In this document: one piece after another, positions 1-7,182 of the stretch
Position numbering within the stretch: position 1 is the stretch's first letter
How the letters are laid out: the number at the start of each line of letters is the position of its first letter
Assembly: GCA_904502285.1 (NCBI GenBank)
Contig: CAJGEC010000029.1
Coordinates: 1-20,165, forward strand
Source: an uncultured Alistipes sp.
GTDB taxonomy: Bacteria > Bacteroidota > Bacteroidia > Bacteroidales > Rikenellaceae
Direction: 5' to 3'
Length of the DNA stretch: 20,165 nucleotides
Notes under the pieces: generated by a model
What the model was told of the DNA's origin: nothing
Database searches by the model: none
The model's input: the letters and a program-made list of their open reading frames with translations, nothing else
Program-made: the position numbers and the translations under genes

Positions 1-2596
1 GGATAACCTCCATAGCCTCAGAGAATGACAAACGCTTCTTAGAGATGAGGTTGCGGATACGCTCGATGCCGATGAAGGCTGCGTGACCCTCGTTGCAGTG
101 GTAAACCTCCTGCTTGATACCCATCTTTACGAGGGCGCGGATACCACCGATACCCAACAAGATCTCCTGCTTGAGACGGTTCTCCCAGTCGCCACCGTAG
201 AGGTGGTATGTCACCTGACGATCCTCCTCAAGGTTAGCCTCATAGTCGGCATCCAAGAGGTAGAGGTCGGTACGACCTACCTGGCACAACCAAACACGTG
301 CTGTGAGGGTACGACCAGGGAATGCTACCTGAGTAGTAATCCAGTTGCCGAACTCGTCACGAACAGGCGAGATAGGGAGTTTGAAGAAGTTCTGAGCCTC
401 GTAGGTAGCCTCCTGAGCACCCTGAGCCGAGAGACGCTGGGTGAAGTAGCCGTAGCGGTACAAAAGACCCACAGCAACCATACCTACGTTGCGGTCAGAA
501 GCCTCCTTGAGGTAGTCACCTGCCAAGATACCGAGACCACCAGAGTAGATCTTGAGTGATGAGTGCAAACCATACTCCATAGAGAAGTATGCAACCTTAG
601 CGTGCTCAGGTGCTGGCTTCTCGGCCATATACTCGGTGAACTCCTTATATACTGCGTCCATACGCTTGAGGAACTCAGTGTCCTTAGACAACTCCTCGCA
701 ACGAGCCGTTGAGAGCTTGTCCAACAAAGCGATAGGGTTGCGATCAACCTTTACCCACAAAGCCTCGTCGATAGACTCGAACAAGTCGCGAGCAGCGGCT
801 GTCCAGCACCACCACAAGTTGCGTGACAACTCCTCCAATGGCTTAAGACGTGCTGGAATACCCTTCTCGACCATAAGACGGTGCCAAGATGGGCGGTTTG
901 AGGTGAGCTGCTGGCGCACGAAGTTGATCTGCTCACCACGGCTACCACCGTCGATAAGTACACGGTTGGTGCGTGATACAGAGTTGTCCATAGCCTCCTC
1001 GTATGCATATTTGTACTCGTTGAAGAGCTTGCTCCACAACGCTGTAGTCGAGATCTGCTGTGCTGCAGTACGTGCCTCGCTAAGCTCCTTCTCGTTCATC
1101 GAGAGGTAGTGCTTAATGACGTCGGTGATCTGGAGGACAACCTCGCGCTCGTTGTAGTCGTCACGACGAACGATATCTACGCCCTCGTGAGAAGAGTGCT
1201 TTGCCACCCACATACCGAAGCCAGCAAGGGTAGTAGTCACGGTAGGAACGCCGTAGGCTACAGACTCAAGTGGGGTGTAGCCCCAAGGCTCGTAATATGA
1301 TGCGAACACGGTGAGGTCCAAACCTGCCAAGAAGTCGTAGTAAGGCATATTGAAGATGCCGTCCTGACCATTGAGGTAAGTTGGGATGAATACCACCTTC
1401 ACGCGTGATGCTGAAGTCGAAAGGATACTACCATCGACGCTCTGAACAACCTGGTCCCAAGCCTCTGATTCGAGGTTGTGGGTGAGGTAGCGCTTCTGCG
1501 AGTTGTCGATAGGGGTGTTGTTCTCAAGATGCTCGATGAGGTCGCGGCGTGCACCTACATTACCAGCAGGAACTGCGATAACGGCCAATACGTCACGGTC
1601 GATATTGCTTGTTGCGAGCTGCTTCAACGACTCAAGGAATACGTCGATACCCTTGTTGCGGAACTCGTAGCGACCACTGGTACCTACGATGAGGGTGTTC
1701 TGTCCGAAGTTGTAGTCCCACATAGCGCTTGCCACCTCCAAGATCTTCTTGCGAGAGGCCTCACGCTGCTGCTCGAGGAGCTTGCCCTCAGGAACGAAAC
1801 CATTCTCAAAGCCGTTAGGGGTGATGCGTGTCACCTCGCGACCGAGCAAGTAGTTACACTCGTTAGCGGTGATGTCGCTCACGGTGAGGAATGCATCAGC
1901 ATAGGTTGCTGCAGACTTCTCCAAAGAGTGCTTTGCCATCACGTTGAACTGGCGAGCTAACTCGTCGGCGTTGAACTTGTGGAGGTCGTTGTAGAGTGGG
2001 AGGCGGTTGCCTGCGATGCAGCGACCCATAACCGTAGCGTGGGTAGAGAATACGGTTGCTACGTAAGGGGCATTGTCGCGCAAGTAGAGCGAACCTGCTG
2101 CTGCCATCCACTCGTGGAAGTGAGCCACAACCTTGTTTGTTGTAGCACCAAAGGTCTCAGCGAACGATGCGATAACCACACCTGCAGCGTGACCGAAGAG
2201 CACTGGCTCGATATAGTCCCACTGGCCTGAGAGAGAATCTACGTTGTATGACTCCCAAAGCTGCTTAAGGATGTTGTCCTTCTCGCGGATGAACGACTTG
2301 AAGTCGATAAGGATTGCGATAGGGTTGCTGTCGATAGCCCAGCGGCCGATGCGAACACGTACGCCCTTGTTGTAGAGCGACTCGCGCCAAGCGGCCAAGA
2401 GGGTTGTATCCTCCTGGAATTCTGGGTTTGCAGTCTCGAATGAGAAGTCTGGGCCGATGGTGATGTACTTGTCGCCCAACATCTTCTTTACAGTCGGTGC
2501 CTTCGAGGCGATGACCGTGTGAATGCCACCAACCTTGTTGCACACCTCCCAACTCACCTCAAATAGGTAGTCGGGGGTTAAATTAACATTACTCAT
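1..2596 (-). CDS. glgP: Glycogen synthase (GT3) / alpha-glucan phosphorylase (GT35) fusion, 3' end outside window
   Basis: Reading from the ATG at 2596 gives 865 residues with no stop before the window edge, so the C-terminus is missing. Residues about 8-540 look like a eukaryotic-type GT3 glycogen synthase: the nucleotide-sugar loop KVGGI at 21-25 and the E-x7-E motif EPWGYTPLE at 436-444 are both visible. A phosphorylase-type N-terminal domain follows (DUF3417-like, LEELSRNLWWCW ending near residue 598). The start of the GT35 catalytic domain comes next (YFSMEYGLHSS from about residue 670, then GGLGILAGDYLKEASD). The PLP lysine of the phosphorylase would lie outside the window. Such fusions of about 1,400 residues are common in Bacteroidales and are usually annotated as alpha-glucan phosphorylase. 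The expected role is cytoplasmic glycogen metabolism: the GT3 part elongates glucan and the GT35 part releases glucose-1-phosphate. Which halves are active cannot be seen from sequence. Confidence 0.93.
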   Translation of the reverse strand, partial: MSNVNLTPDYLFEVSWEVCNKVGGIHTVIASKAPTVKKMLGDKYITIGPDFSFETANPEFQEDTTLLAAWRESLYNKGVRVRIGRWAIDSNPIAILIDFKSFIREKDNILKQLWESYNVDSLSGQWDYIEPVLFGHAAGVVIASFAETFGATTNKVVAHFHEWMAAAGSLYLRDNAPYVATVFSTHATVMGRCIAGNRLPLYNDLHKFNADELARQFNVMAKHSLEKSAATYADAFLTVSDITANECNYLLGREVTRITPNGFENGFVPEGKLLEQQREASRKKILEVASAMWDYNFGQNTLIVGTSGRYEFRNKGIDVFLESLKQLATSNIDRDVLAVIAVPAGNVGARRDLIEHLENNTPIDNSQKRYLTHNLESEAWDQVVQSVDGSILSTSASRVKVVFIPTYLNGQDGIFNMPYYDFLAGLDLTVFASYYEPWGYTPLESVAYGVPTVTTTLAGFGMWVAKHSSHEGVDIVRRDDYNEREVVLQITDVIKHYLSMNEKELSEARTAAQQISTTALWSKLFNEYKYAYEEAMDNSVSRTNRVLIDGGSRGEQINFVRQQLTSNRPSWHRLMVEKGIPARLKPLEELSRNLWWCWTAAARDLFESIDEALWVKVDRNPIALLDKLSTARCEELSKDTEFLKRMDAVYKEFTEYMAEKPAPEHAKVAYFSMEYGLHSSLKIYSGGLGILAGDYLKEASDRNVGMVAVGLLYRYGYFTQRLSAQGAQEATYEAQNFFKLPISPVRDEFGNWITTQVAFPGRTLTARVWLCQVGRTDLYLLDADYEANLEEDRQVTYHLYGGDWENRLKQEILLGIGGIRALVKMGIKQEVYHCNEGHAAFIGIERIRNLISKKRLSFSEAMEVI

Positions 2597-2687
2597 ATCC
2601 GTTATTATTATAGATTTTCGTCTAATTCCGTGATATTCTATTCTTTTAGTATTTAGTGGTTTACATAAGAGAATATATATCAGACTG

Positions 2688-2695
2688 CAAAGATA
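2688..2695 (-). promoter_or_regulatory. Candidate -7 box for the glycogen fusion gene
   Basis: On the minus strand this reads TATCTTTG, an exact match to the Bacteroidetes TAnnTTTG consensus. No good TTTG -33 element lies 19-21 bases upstream; that stretch is AT-rich. Transcription would start near 2682, giving a leader of about 85 bases before the ATG at 2596. Confidence 0.55.
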
Positions 2696-2801
2696 ATACA
2701 TTTATTTAATAAAGAATAATAATTTTAAATTATTTTAATAAGTATCGCCATTATTGCTCCAAATGGTAGAAAATCGGGAGTGAATGGGGCTATTTTGGCG
2801 A

Positions 2802-2825
2802 GGGATGGGAGGTTGTGGGGTGGGG
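2802..2825 (+). other. G-quadruplex-type motif
   Basis: Four runs of three or four G lie on the plus strand (2802-2804, 2807-2809, 2817-2820, 2822-2825) with loops of 2, 7 and 1 bases, which satisfies the usual G3+N1-7 rule. Two further G runs lie just upstream (2776-2778 and 2786-2789). The motif sits about 70 bases upstream of the MATE -33 element. Whether it folds or has a role is unknown. Confidence 0.45.
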
Positions 2826-2895
2826 TTTTGTTGTTAAGTTTGGAAGATTCGTAGTGAAACGCCTCTTTGTTGTGTGGTGAGGGCTGGGGTTGGCG

Positions 2896-2926
2896 TTGCT
2901 TAATTCCCAAAGTTGGATTATCTTTG
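2896..2926 (+). promoter_or_regulatory. Bacteroidetes-type promoter of the MATE gene
   Basis: A TTG at 2896-2898 is separated by 20 bases from TATCTTTG at 2919-2926, matching the -33/-7 layout. The ATG at 2933 begins only 7 bases after the last base of the -7 box, so the transcript would start at or next to the initiation codon and be essentially leaderless. Confidence 0.65.
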
Positions 2927-2932
2927 CACTCT

Positions 2933-4306
2933 ATGACAATGAAATATTCGAAATACTACAAACAGATTCTTGCCCTTGCGACCCCCGTGGTGCTTGCTCA
3001 GGTGGGACAGCTAACGACGCAGTTTGCCGATACGGCGATGGTGGGTAACTTTGGTGGCGAGGATCCTGTGCCCTTGGCCGCTGTGGCTATAGGAAGTTCG
3101 CTGTTCCTGCTGATATACCTTGCAGCTCTGGGACTTAGCTTGTCCATAACTCCTATCGTGGGAGAGCATTATGCCCGTGGTGATAGGCGCGAGGTGGGCC
3201 GTCTGTTCGAAAACAGTGTGCTATACACCGCTCTTATCGGTGTTGTGGCCACGGTTGTTGCTCTATTGTTGCGCCCCTTTATCTCGGTACTTGGCCAGTG
3301 GATGAGCTCTCCGGGACAGAATGTTGAGTTGGTGGCCGAGATGGCTCTCCCCTACTACGATATGTTGGTATGGAGCATTATGCCACTGATGGTGTTCCTC
3401 TCGGTAAAACAGTTTTTGGAGGGTATTGGCAATACTAAGACGGCGATGTGGATTACGCTGGGCGGTAATATCTTAAATATCTATCTCAACTATATCTTTA
3501 TCTTTGGCACTACGACAATCGAGGCTATGGGAGCTGAGGGTGCGGGCCTCGCTACATTGTTATCGCGCTTGGCACAGATGGTAGCCATCGTAGCCTACTT
3601 CTTTCTATCGCGTCGCTTGCGCCTATATAGGGTATTCTTTGAGCCTGATGCTCTGAAAATTAGCTATTTGAGAGCCTTCTTCAAGGTCGGCTATCCGATA
3701 TCATTCCAGATGATTATGGAGTCCTCGGCCTTTATCCTTGCATCTATCCTTGCGTTGTCGTTTGGCGAGGCAGCTGCGGGAGCTATGCAGGTCTCGTTCA
3801 GCATCGCTAATATAGCGTGGATGATTACCGTGGCTATAGGCTCGGCATCCACTATCCTTGTGTCGCATATCTACGGCAGTGGCGACCGTCGCGCACTTCG
3901 CCCTATGGTCACGGCTACCTACCATTTAGGCTTAGCTTGGGCAGTTATTATGGCTGTAGTCTTTGTAGTTTTGCGCAGGCCGATGGCTGAACTATTCACT
4001 GATAACGAGGCAGTTGTGGTGCTTACGTCGGAGCTGATGATGCTCATTGCAGTCTACCAGTTCTCGGACGCTGTGCAGGGCCTCTCGATAAGTATGATGC
4101 GAGGCCTTCAGGATGTCAAGATTATTATGCCGATAGTGTTATGCAGCTATCTTGTCCTAAGCATACCGATTGGATGCTGGCTTGCGTTCGGTCTTGATAT
4201 GGGGTGTCACGGCTTGGTTGTAGGTCTTATTGTTGGTCTTAGCGCTGCTGCCATACTCACCTTCCTTCGTCTCAGAGTAAAGACCGCGCAACTTATTAAA
4301 GGATAA
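2933..4306 (+). CDS. MATE family multidrug/metabolite efflux transporter
   Basis: This 457-residue inner-membrane protein of about 12 hydrophobic segments has the usual MATE length. Family hallmarks are visible: FADTAMVGNFGG near the N-terminus, LEGIGNTKTAMWITLGGN followed by NIYLNYIFIFG in the middle, and GLQDVKIIMPIVL in the second half. MATE proteins export cationic drugs or metabolites using a Na+ or H+ gradient; the substrate here cannot be told. The frame is open from 2867, but the promoter lies inside that upstream stretch, so the ATG at 2933 (or the in-frame ATG at 2939) is the likely start. It is monocistronic: the upstream gene is divergent and a strong hairpin lies 20 bases after the stop. 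Confidence 0.93.
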   Translation: MTMKYSKYYKQILALATPVVLAQVGQLTTQFADTAMVGNFGGEDPVPLAAVAIGSSLFLLIYLAALGLSLSITPIVGEHYARGDRREVGRLFENSVLYTALIGVVATVVALLLRPFISVLGQWMSSPGQNVELVAEMALPYYDMLVWSIMPLMVFLSVKQFLEGIGNTKTAMWITLGGNILNIYLNYIFIFGTTTIEAMGAEGAGLATLLSRLAQMVAIVAYFFLSRRLRLYRVFFEPDALKISYLRAFFKVGYPISFQMIMESSAFILASILALSFGEAAAGAMQVSFSIANIAWMITVAIGSASTILVSHIYGSGDRRALRPMVTATYHLGLAWAVIMAVVFVVLRRPMAELFTDNEAVVVLTSELMMLIAVYQFSDAVQGLSISMMRGLQDVKIIMPIVLCSYLVLSIPIGCWLAFGLDMGCHGLVVGLIVGLSAAAILTFLRLRVKTAQLIKG

Positions 4307-4325
4307 TCTCTTAGGCGAACATAAT

Positions 4326-4362
4326 AGAACAAGAGTGCAGAGGGTATCTGCACTCTTGTTCT
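4326..4362. terminator. 16-bp perfect hairpin between convergent genes
   Basis: The arm 4326-4341 (AGAACAAGAGTGCAGA) pairs perfectly with 4347-4362 around a 5-base loop. Only a short GTTTC tract follows on the plus strand and there is no good U-tract on the minus strand. It sits between the MATE stop (4306) and the stop of the convergent TonB receptor (4380), so it may act as a shared, bidirectional transcription barrier. Confidence 0.7.
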
Positions 4363-4379
4363 GTTTCATACCGAAAGGG

Positions 4380-6719
4380 TTATAACGAAAGCTTGATGCC
4401 GATGAAGTATGTACGAGGCATCGATGGGCCGTAGATGTAGGTAGAGTCACGACCTGCGCCCCAGTCTAAGTCGGTTTGGTAGGCGTCGAAGATATTCTTG
4501 ACACCGCCATTAATCTCCAAGTTGATAAGGTTTGTAAGGTTAAAGGTGTAGGACAACTTTAGGCCTGCATCGAAGAACGATGGGGTAGTGACGTTGCAAT
4601 CCTCGAAGTCGATATCGCCTACGCTATGGGCATTATGCTGAACGAGCATTGGGCCAGTGAAGGTGGCAAACAGCGAACCACTGAAACGCTTGGTGAAGAA
4701 GAAGTTAGAACTGAGATATCCGTAGTGGTCGGGAGAACGGAACATACGGCGCTCGGCCTCTACGACATCGCTCCACTGCTCGGCTTCAACATATTTGCTC
4801 TGCTGGTAGGTGTAGCCCAACTGAAGGTCAAAAATCTTAGGGATGCCCAACTTAACCTCGGTGGTGATGCCTCCCACGCGTGCGCCTGAGGCATTGGTAC
4901 GCATACGGTAGATCGTGGTTGAGCCATCCTCGTTCACCTTCTCGCCGTTGTTTACTAACGTAAAGACGTCGTTGAGCATAGTGTAGAAGCCCTCGACAAG
5001 GATGTTCATCTCTAAGCGACCAAAGTTATGGTAGTAGTCGGCTGAGGCACTTAGCGAGTGCGAGAACTCTGGGCGAAGGTTAGGGTCTTGCACGATGAGC
5101 GACACGGCGTGGTTGAGGGCATCGATATGGAGATCCTCGTTATAGGCCTGAGGGGCGCGGTAACCACTTGAGTAGCTTAGGCGTAGGCCGAGATTCTCGA
5201 TAGGGCTATAGCGCAGGTTGGCACGTGGCGCAAAGATTGGGCGGTCTATCATATTATGCTTGTCGAGACGAAAGCCAACAAGGATGTTGAGCTGGTCGCT
5301 CTTCCACTCATTCTGAGCATAGATGCCGTATGTTGAGGTTGTCTGCTTGAGGATGCGATTTGTTGCTACGTAGTTGTCGTAGAGGTTGTTATAGTTGTAT
5401 TCAGCACCTACGGTGAGTTCCGAGGGGAGGCCCGCCTTGTAGTTATAGGTGTATTGCGCACCACCCACCGCCGTAAAGTCTCGTGTTGTGCCGTAGGCGT
5501 TAGGGTTCATATCCGTACCGAAGTAGCTTGAGCGGTTGATGCCCTGTGCTGAGATGAAGGCCGAGAAGCGGTGGCGAGAGTTAGGGAAGAGGTCGAACTT
5601 AAGGCCACCACCATCTATGTTGTGGTCCAACTGCTCACAAATCCACGCCATGTGAGGGGCCTCCTCGAAGTTGTCGCCACCACGACGGAATTCGTGAATA
5701 TGGTGATACTCAGCCGTTAGGCGCGAGTGTGTAGATGTCTTGTAGTAGCCTCTGAAGCCGAGGGTCTCAGAGCGTAGTTTCGTAAGGTCCGAGAAGCCGT
5801 CGTCGTTGCGGTCGTAGCCTCCACGGCTCTTTACCTGGCCAAAGATATAGGTGCCGAGCTTATAGTCGTCCGAGACGAATGCTCCACCGATAGAGGTGTT
5901 AATATCGGGCGTGCCATCCTCCATGATGTTTGTGGTGTTCGAGAGCGAGAGGGTGTTACGCACAGGGTCCTTAGTGATGATGTTCACCACACCACCAATG
6001 GCATTCGAGCCAAAGAGAGCAGAGCCACCGCCACGGATGACCTCCACACGCTCAACCATCGCCACGGGCATAAGGTCGAGGCCGTAGACGCCTGCCAACG
6101 ATGAGAAGATGGCGCGGCTATCGAGCAAAATCTGTGAGTACTGACCCTCCAGGCCGTTGATTCTAAGCTGTGGCGCACCACAGTTACCGCACGTATTCTC
6201 CACACGCAGGCCTGACTGAAAGTTCATCGCCTCCGAGAGACTAGATGAGGCTGTTCCCTCAAATAGTTTTGCCGATGCCACATTCACCACAGTAGCCGTA
6301 TTTCTGCGGTTGGTCTCGTTACGTGTGGCCGAGACAACCACTTCATCGACCATCGTTGTAGTCTCCACAAGAGCGATGTTCAACTCCTGAGATTCATTGT
6401 CTATGGTGGTGTGAGTAATCTCCTTTGTTTGGAAACCTATGGCGCTGATTACCAATGTAATCTTACCAGAAGGGAGGTTGTTGAGGGTGTAGTGTCCAGA
6501 GCCATTTGCTGCACAGCCGAGTGTCGTATCCTTTACAGCGATTGTGGCGTATGGGATATGTTCGTTGCTATTTGCCGAGATTATGTGTCCAAAGATATTG
6601 GTGTCGTTGGAGCGCTGTGGCTTGTTGCGCACCTCGACAATAGGCGATGTAGGGTTGTCGGTTGCAGCGTAGGCTACAAGGGGTAGTATGGCTAATAAAG
6701 TCAATAAAAAGTTTCTCAT
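4380..6719 (-). CDS. TonB-dependent outer-membrane receptor with carboxypeptidase-regulatory-like domain
   Basis: The 779-residue protein begins with a Sec signal peptide (about residues 1-19, cleavage near AYA). A carboxypeptidase-regulatory-like domain follows (about 42-118: IPYATIAVKDT through ISAIGFQTKE). A TonB-box-like segment (EVVVSATR, 126-133) leads into the plug domain (about 135-255) with VERVEVIRGGGSALFGSNAI and GGVVNIITKDP, and then a beta-barrel of about 520 residues. The plug carries CGNC at 177-180 in the context ENTCGNCGAPQLRINGLEG, a feature I associate with a subset of Bacteroidetes receptors. No SusD-like partner is adjacent, so glycan uptake is unlikely. The gene lies 124 bases downstream of the small HxH-repeat gene, and I see no -7 box in that gap, so it is probably the last gene of the prfC operon. 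Import of a metal or metal complex is inferred from the partner gene; the ligand is not known. Confidence 0.93.
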   Translation of the reverse strand: MRNFLLTLLAILPLVAYAATDNPTSPIVEVRNKPQRSNDTNIFGHIISANSNEHIPYATIAVKDTTLGCAANGSGHYTLNNLPSGKITLVISAIGFQTKEITHTTIDNESQELNIALVETTTMVDEVVVSATRNETNRRNTATVVNVASAKLFEGTASSSLSEAMNFQSGLRVENTCGNCGAPQLRINGLEGQYSQILLDSRAIFSSLAGVYGLDLMPVAMVERVEVIRGGGSALFGSNAIGGVVNIITKDPVRNTLSLSNTTNIMEDGTPDINTSIGGAFVSDDYKLGTYIFGQVKSRGGYDRNDDGFSDLTKLRSETLGFRGYYKTSTHSRLTAEYHHIHEFRRGGDNFEEAPHMAWICEQLDHNIDGGGLKFDLFPNSRHRFSAFISAQGINRSSYFGTDMNPNAYGTTRDFTAVGGAQYTYNYKAGLPSELTVGAEYNYNNLYDNYVATNRILKQTTSTYGIYAQNEWKSDQLNILVGFRLDKHNMIDRPIFAPRANLRYSPIENLGLRLSYSSGYRAPQAYNEDLHIDALNHAVSLIVQDPNLRPEFSHSLSASADYYHNFGRLEMNILVEGFYTMLNDVFTLVNNGEKVNEDGSTTIYRMRTNASGARVGGITTEVKLGIPKIFDLQLGYTYQQSKYVEAEQWSDVVEAERRMFRSPDHYGYLSSNFFFTKRFSGSLFATFTGPMLVQHNAHSVGDIDFEDCNVTTPSFFDAGLKLSYTFNLTNLINLEINGGVKNIFDAYQTDLDWGAGRDSTYIYGPSMPRTYFIGIKLSL

Positions 6720-6767
6720 TGTGTGTAAAAAGTTGTGTTACCTTTCTGGAAAAAAGCAACGGTTTTG

Positions 6768-6793
6768 GCACAGTGGCAATGTTGCCATTGTGC
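6768..6793 (-). other. Long near-perfect palindrome upstream of the TonB receptor gene
   Basis: Arms GCACAGTGGCAA (6768-6779) and TTGCCATTGTGC (6782-6793) form an almost continuous palindrome with one G-U position; as RNA it would make an 11-bp stem with a 4-base loop. It lies between the HxH-repeat gene and the receptor, about 50 bases before the receptor ATG. On the minus strand a T6 run (6750-6755) follows about 12 bases after the stem, too far for a classical terminator. It could be an operator, an attenuator, or an mRNA processing or stability element within the operon. Confidence 0.5.
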
Positions 6794-6843
6794 AGTGAAA
6801 AAGGTGTAAGTGTCCTTGTGTTAAGGTGTTGTGATAGTGGTTA

Positions 6844-7182
6844 TTACACCAATGAGGGTGGGGCTCGGAGCGAGTAGATAGAGCCTTTTGTCGAGTTGCA
6901 ATGTTCGCTGTAAGTGGCTCTATAGAGGGGTGTTTGTGTCGTTATGCTACACTCAACGCTTATAGTAGAGTCTACTACGTAGTCGCTATTTGTCAGGCGT
7001 GAGATGGTGTCAAAAGAGGTTGCCGAGTGGCTGTGTGAGGTGGGAGTACCACTGAAGGGGTGGGAGTGGACAATGCTTCTGCCTTCAACATTATGGGTAT
7101 GGATAAAGAGAGTACTACCACCCACATAGAGACCTATGATGAGTAGCAGTACAAACGATATTATCCTCTCCCTACTGCGCAT
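6844..7182 (-). CDS. Small membrane-anchored histidine-rich (HxH-repeat) protein
   Basis: The 112-residue product has a basic N-terminus (MRSRER) and one hydrophobic segment (about residues 7-27), which is a signal anchor or signal peptide. Three HxH pairs then come at exact 11-residue spacing: H28/H30, H39/H41 and H50/H52. The rest is Ser/Thr-rich, with two cysteines (C78, C95), and ends in YSLRAPPSLV. The start overlaps the prfC stop in a TAATG junction, so translation is coupled, and the TonB receptor gene follows. From memory, similar His-rich small proteins accompany TonB-dependent receptors in other Bacteroidetes, but I cannot name a characterised one. Periplasmic binding or delivery of a transition metal is inferred from the histidine pattern alone. 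Specific function unknown. Confidence 0.75.
   Translation of the reverse strand: MRSRERIISFVLLLIIGLYVGGSTLFIHTHNVEGRSIVHSHPFSGTPTSHSHSATSFDTISRLTNSDYVVDSTISVECSITTQTPLYRATYSEHCNSTKGSIYSLRAPPSLV

Larger units (their letters stand above)
2597..2932. other. Divergent intergenic region, 336 bases
   Basis: This gap between the glycogen fusion gene (-) and the MATE gene (+) holds no convincing coding sequence. It contains a minus-strand -7 box near 2690, a very AT-rich block around 2696-2745, a G-rich plus-strand block at about 2776-2825, and the MATE promoter at 2896-2926. A 61-codon open frame on the minus strand (2725-2910) has low-complexity composition and no recognisable features, so it was not called. 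Confidence 0.7.

Noticed and set aside
83..2552. Several open frames of 60-185 codons on either strand across 83-2552
   Set aside because: They lie in other frames of the glycogen fusion gene, whose own frame (from 2596) gives a continuous, clearly homologous protein.
2725..2910. 61-codon minus-strand frame in the intergenic region
   Set aside because: No homology-like features; it overlaps the MATE promoter and is Pro/Lys/Asn-rich as expected from chance in this composition.
2867..2932. 22-codon N-terminal extension of the MATE protein
   Set aside because: The promoter lies inside this stretch, the extension is not MATE-like, and the normal N-terminus begins near MKYSKYYKQ.
6720..6843. Possible cobalamin riboswitch before the TonB receptor
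   Set aside because: The minus strand contains GCCACTGTG, reminiscent of a B12 core element, but the rest of the core and the length needed (about 200 bases) are absent, and the element lies in one arm of a simple palindrome.
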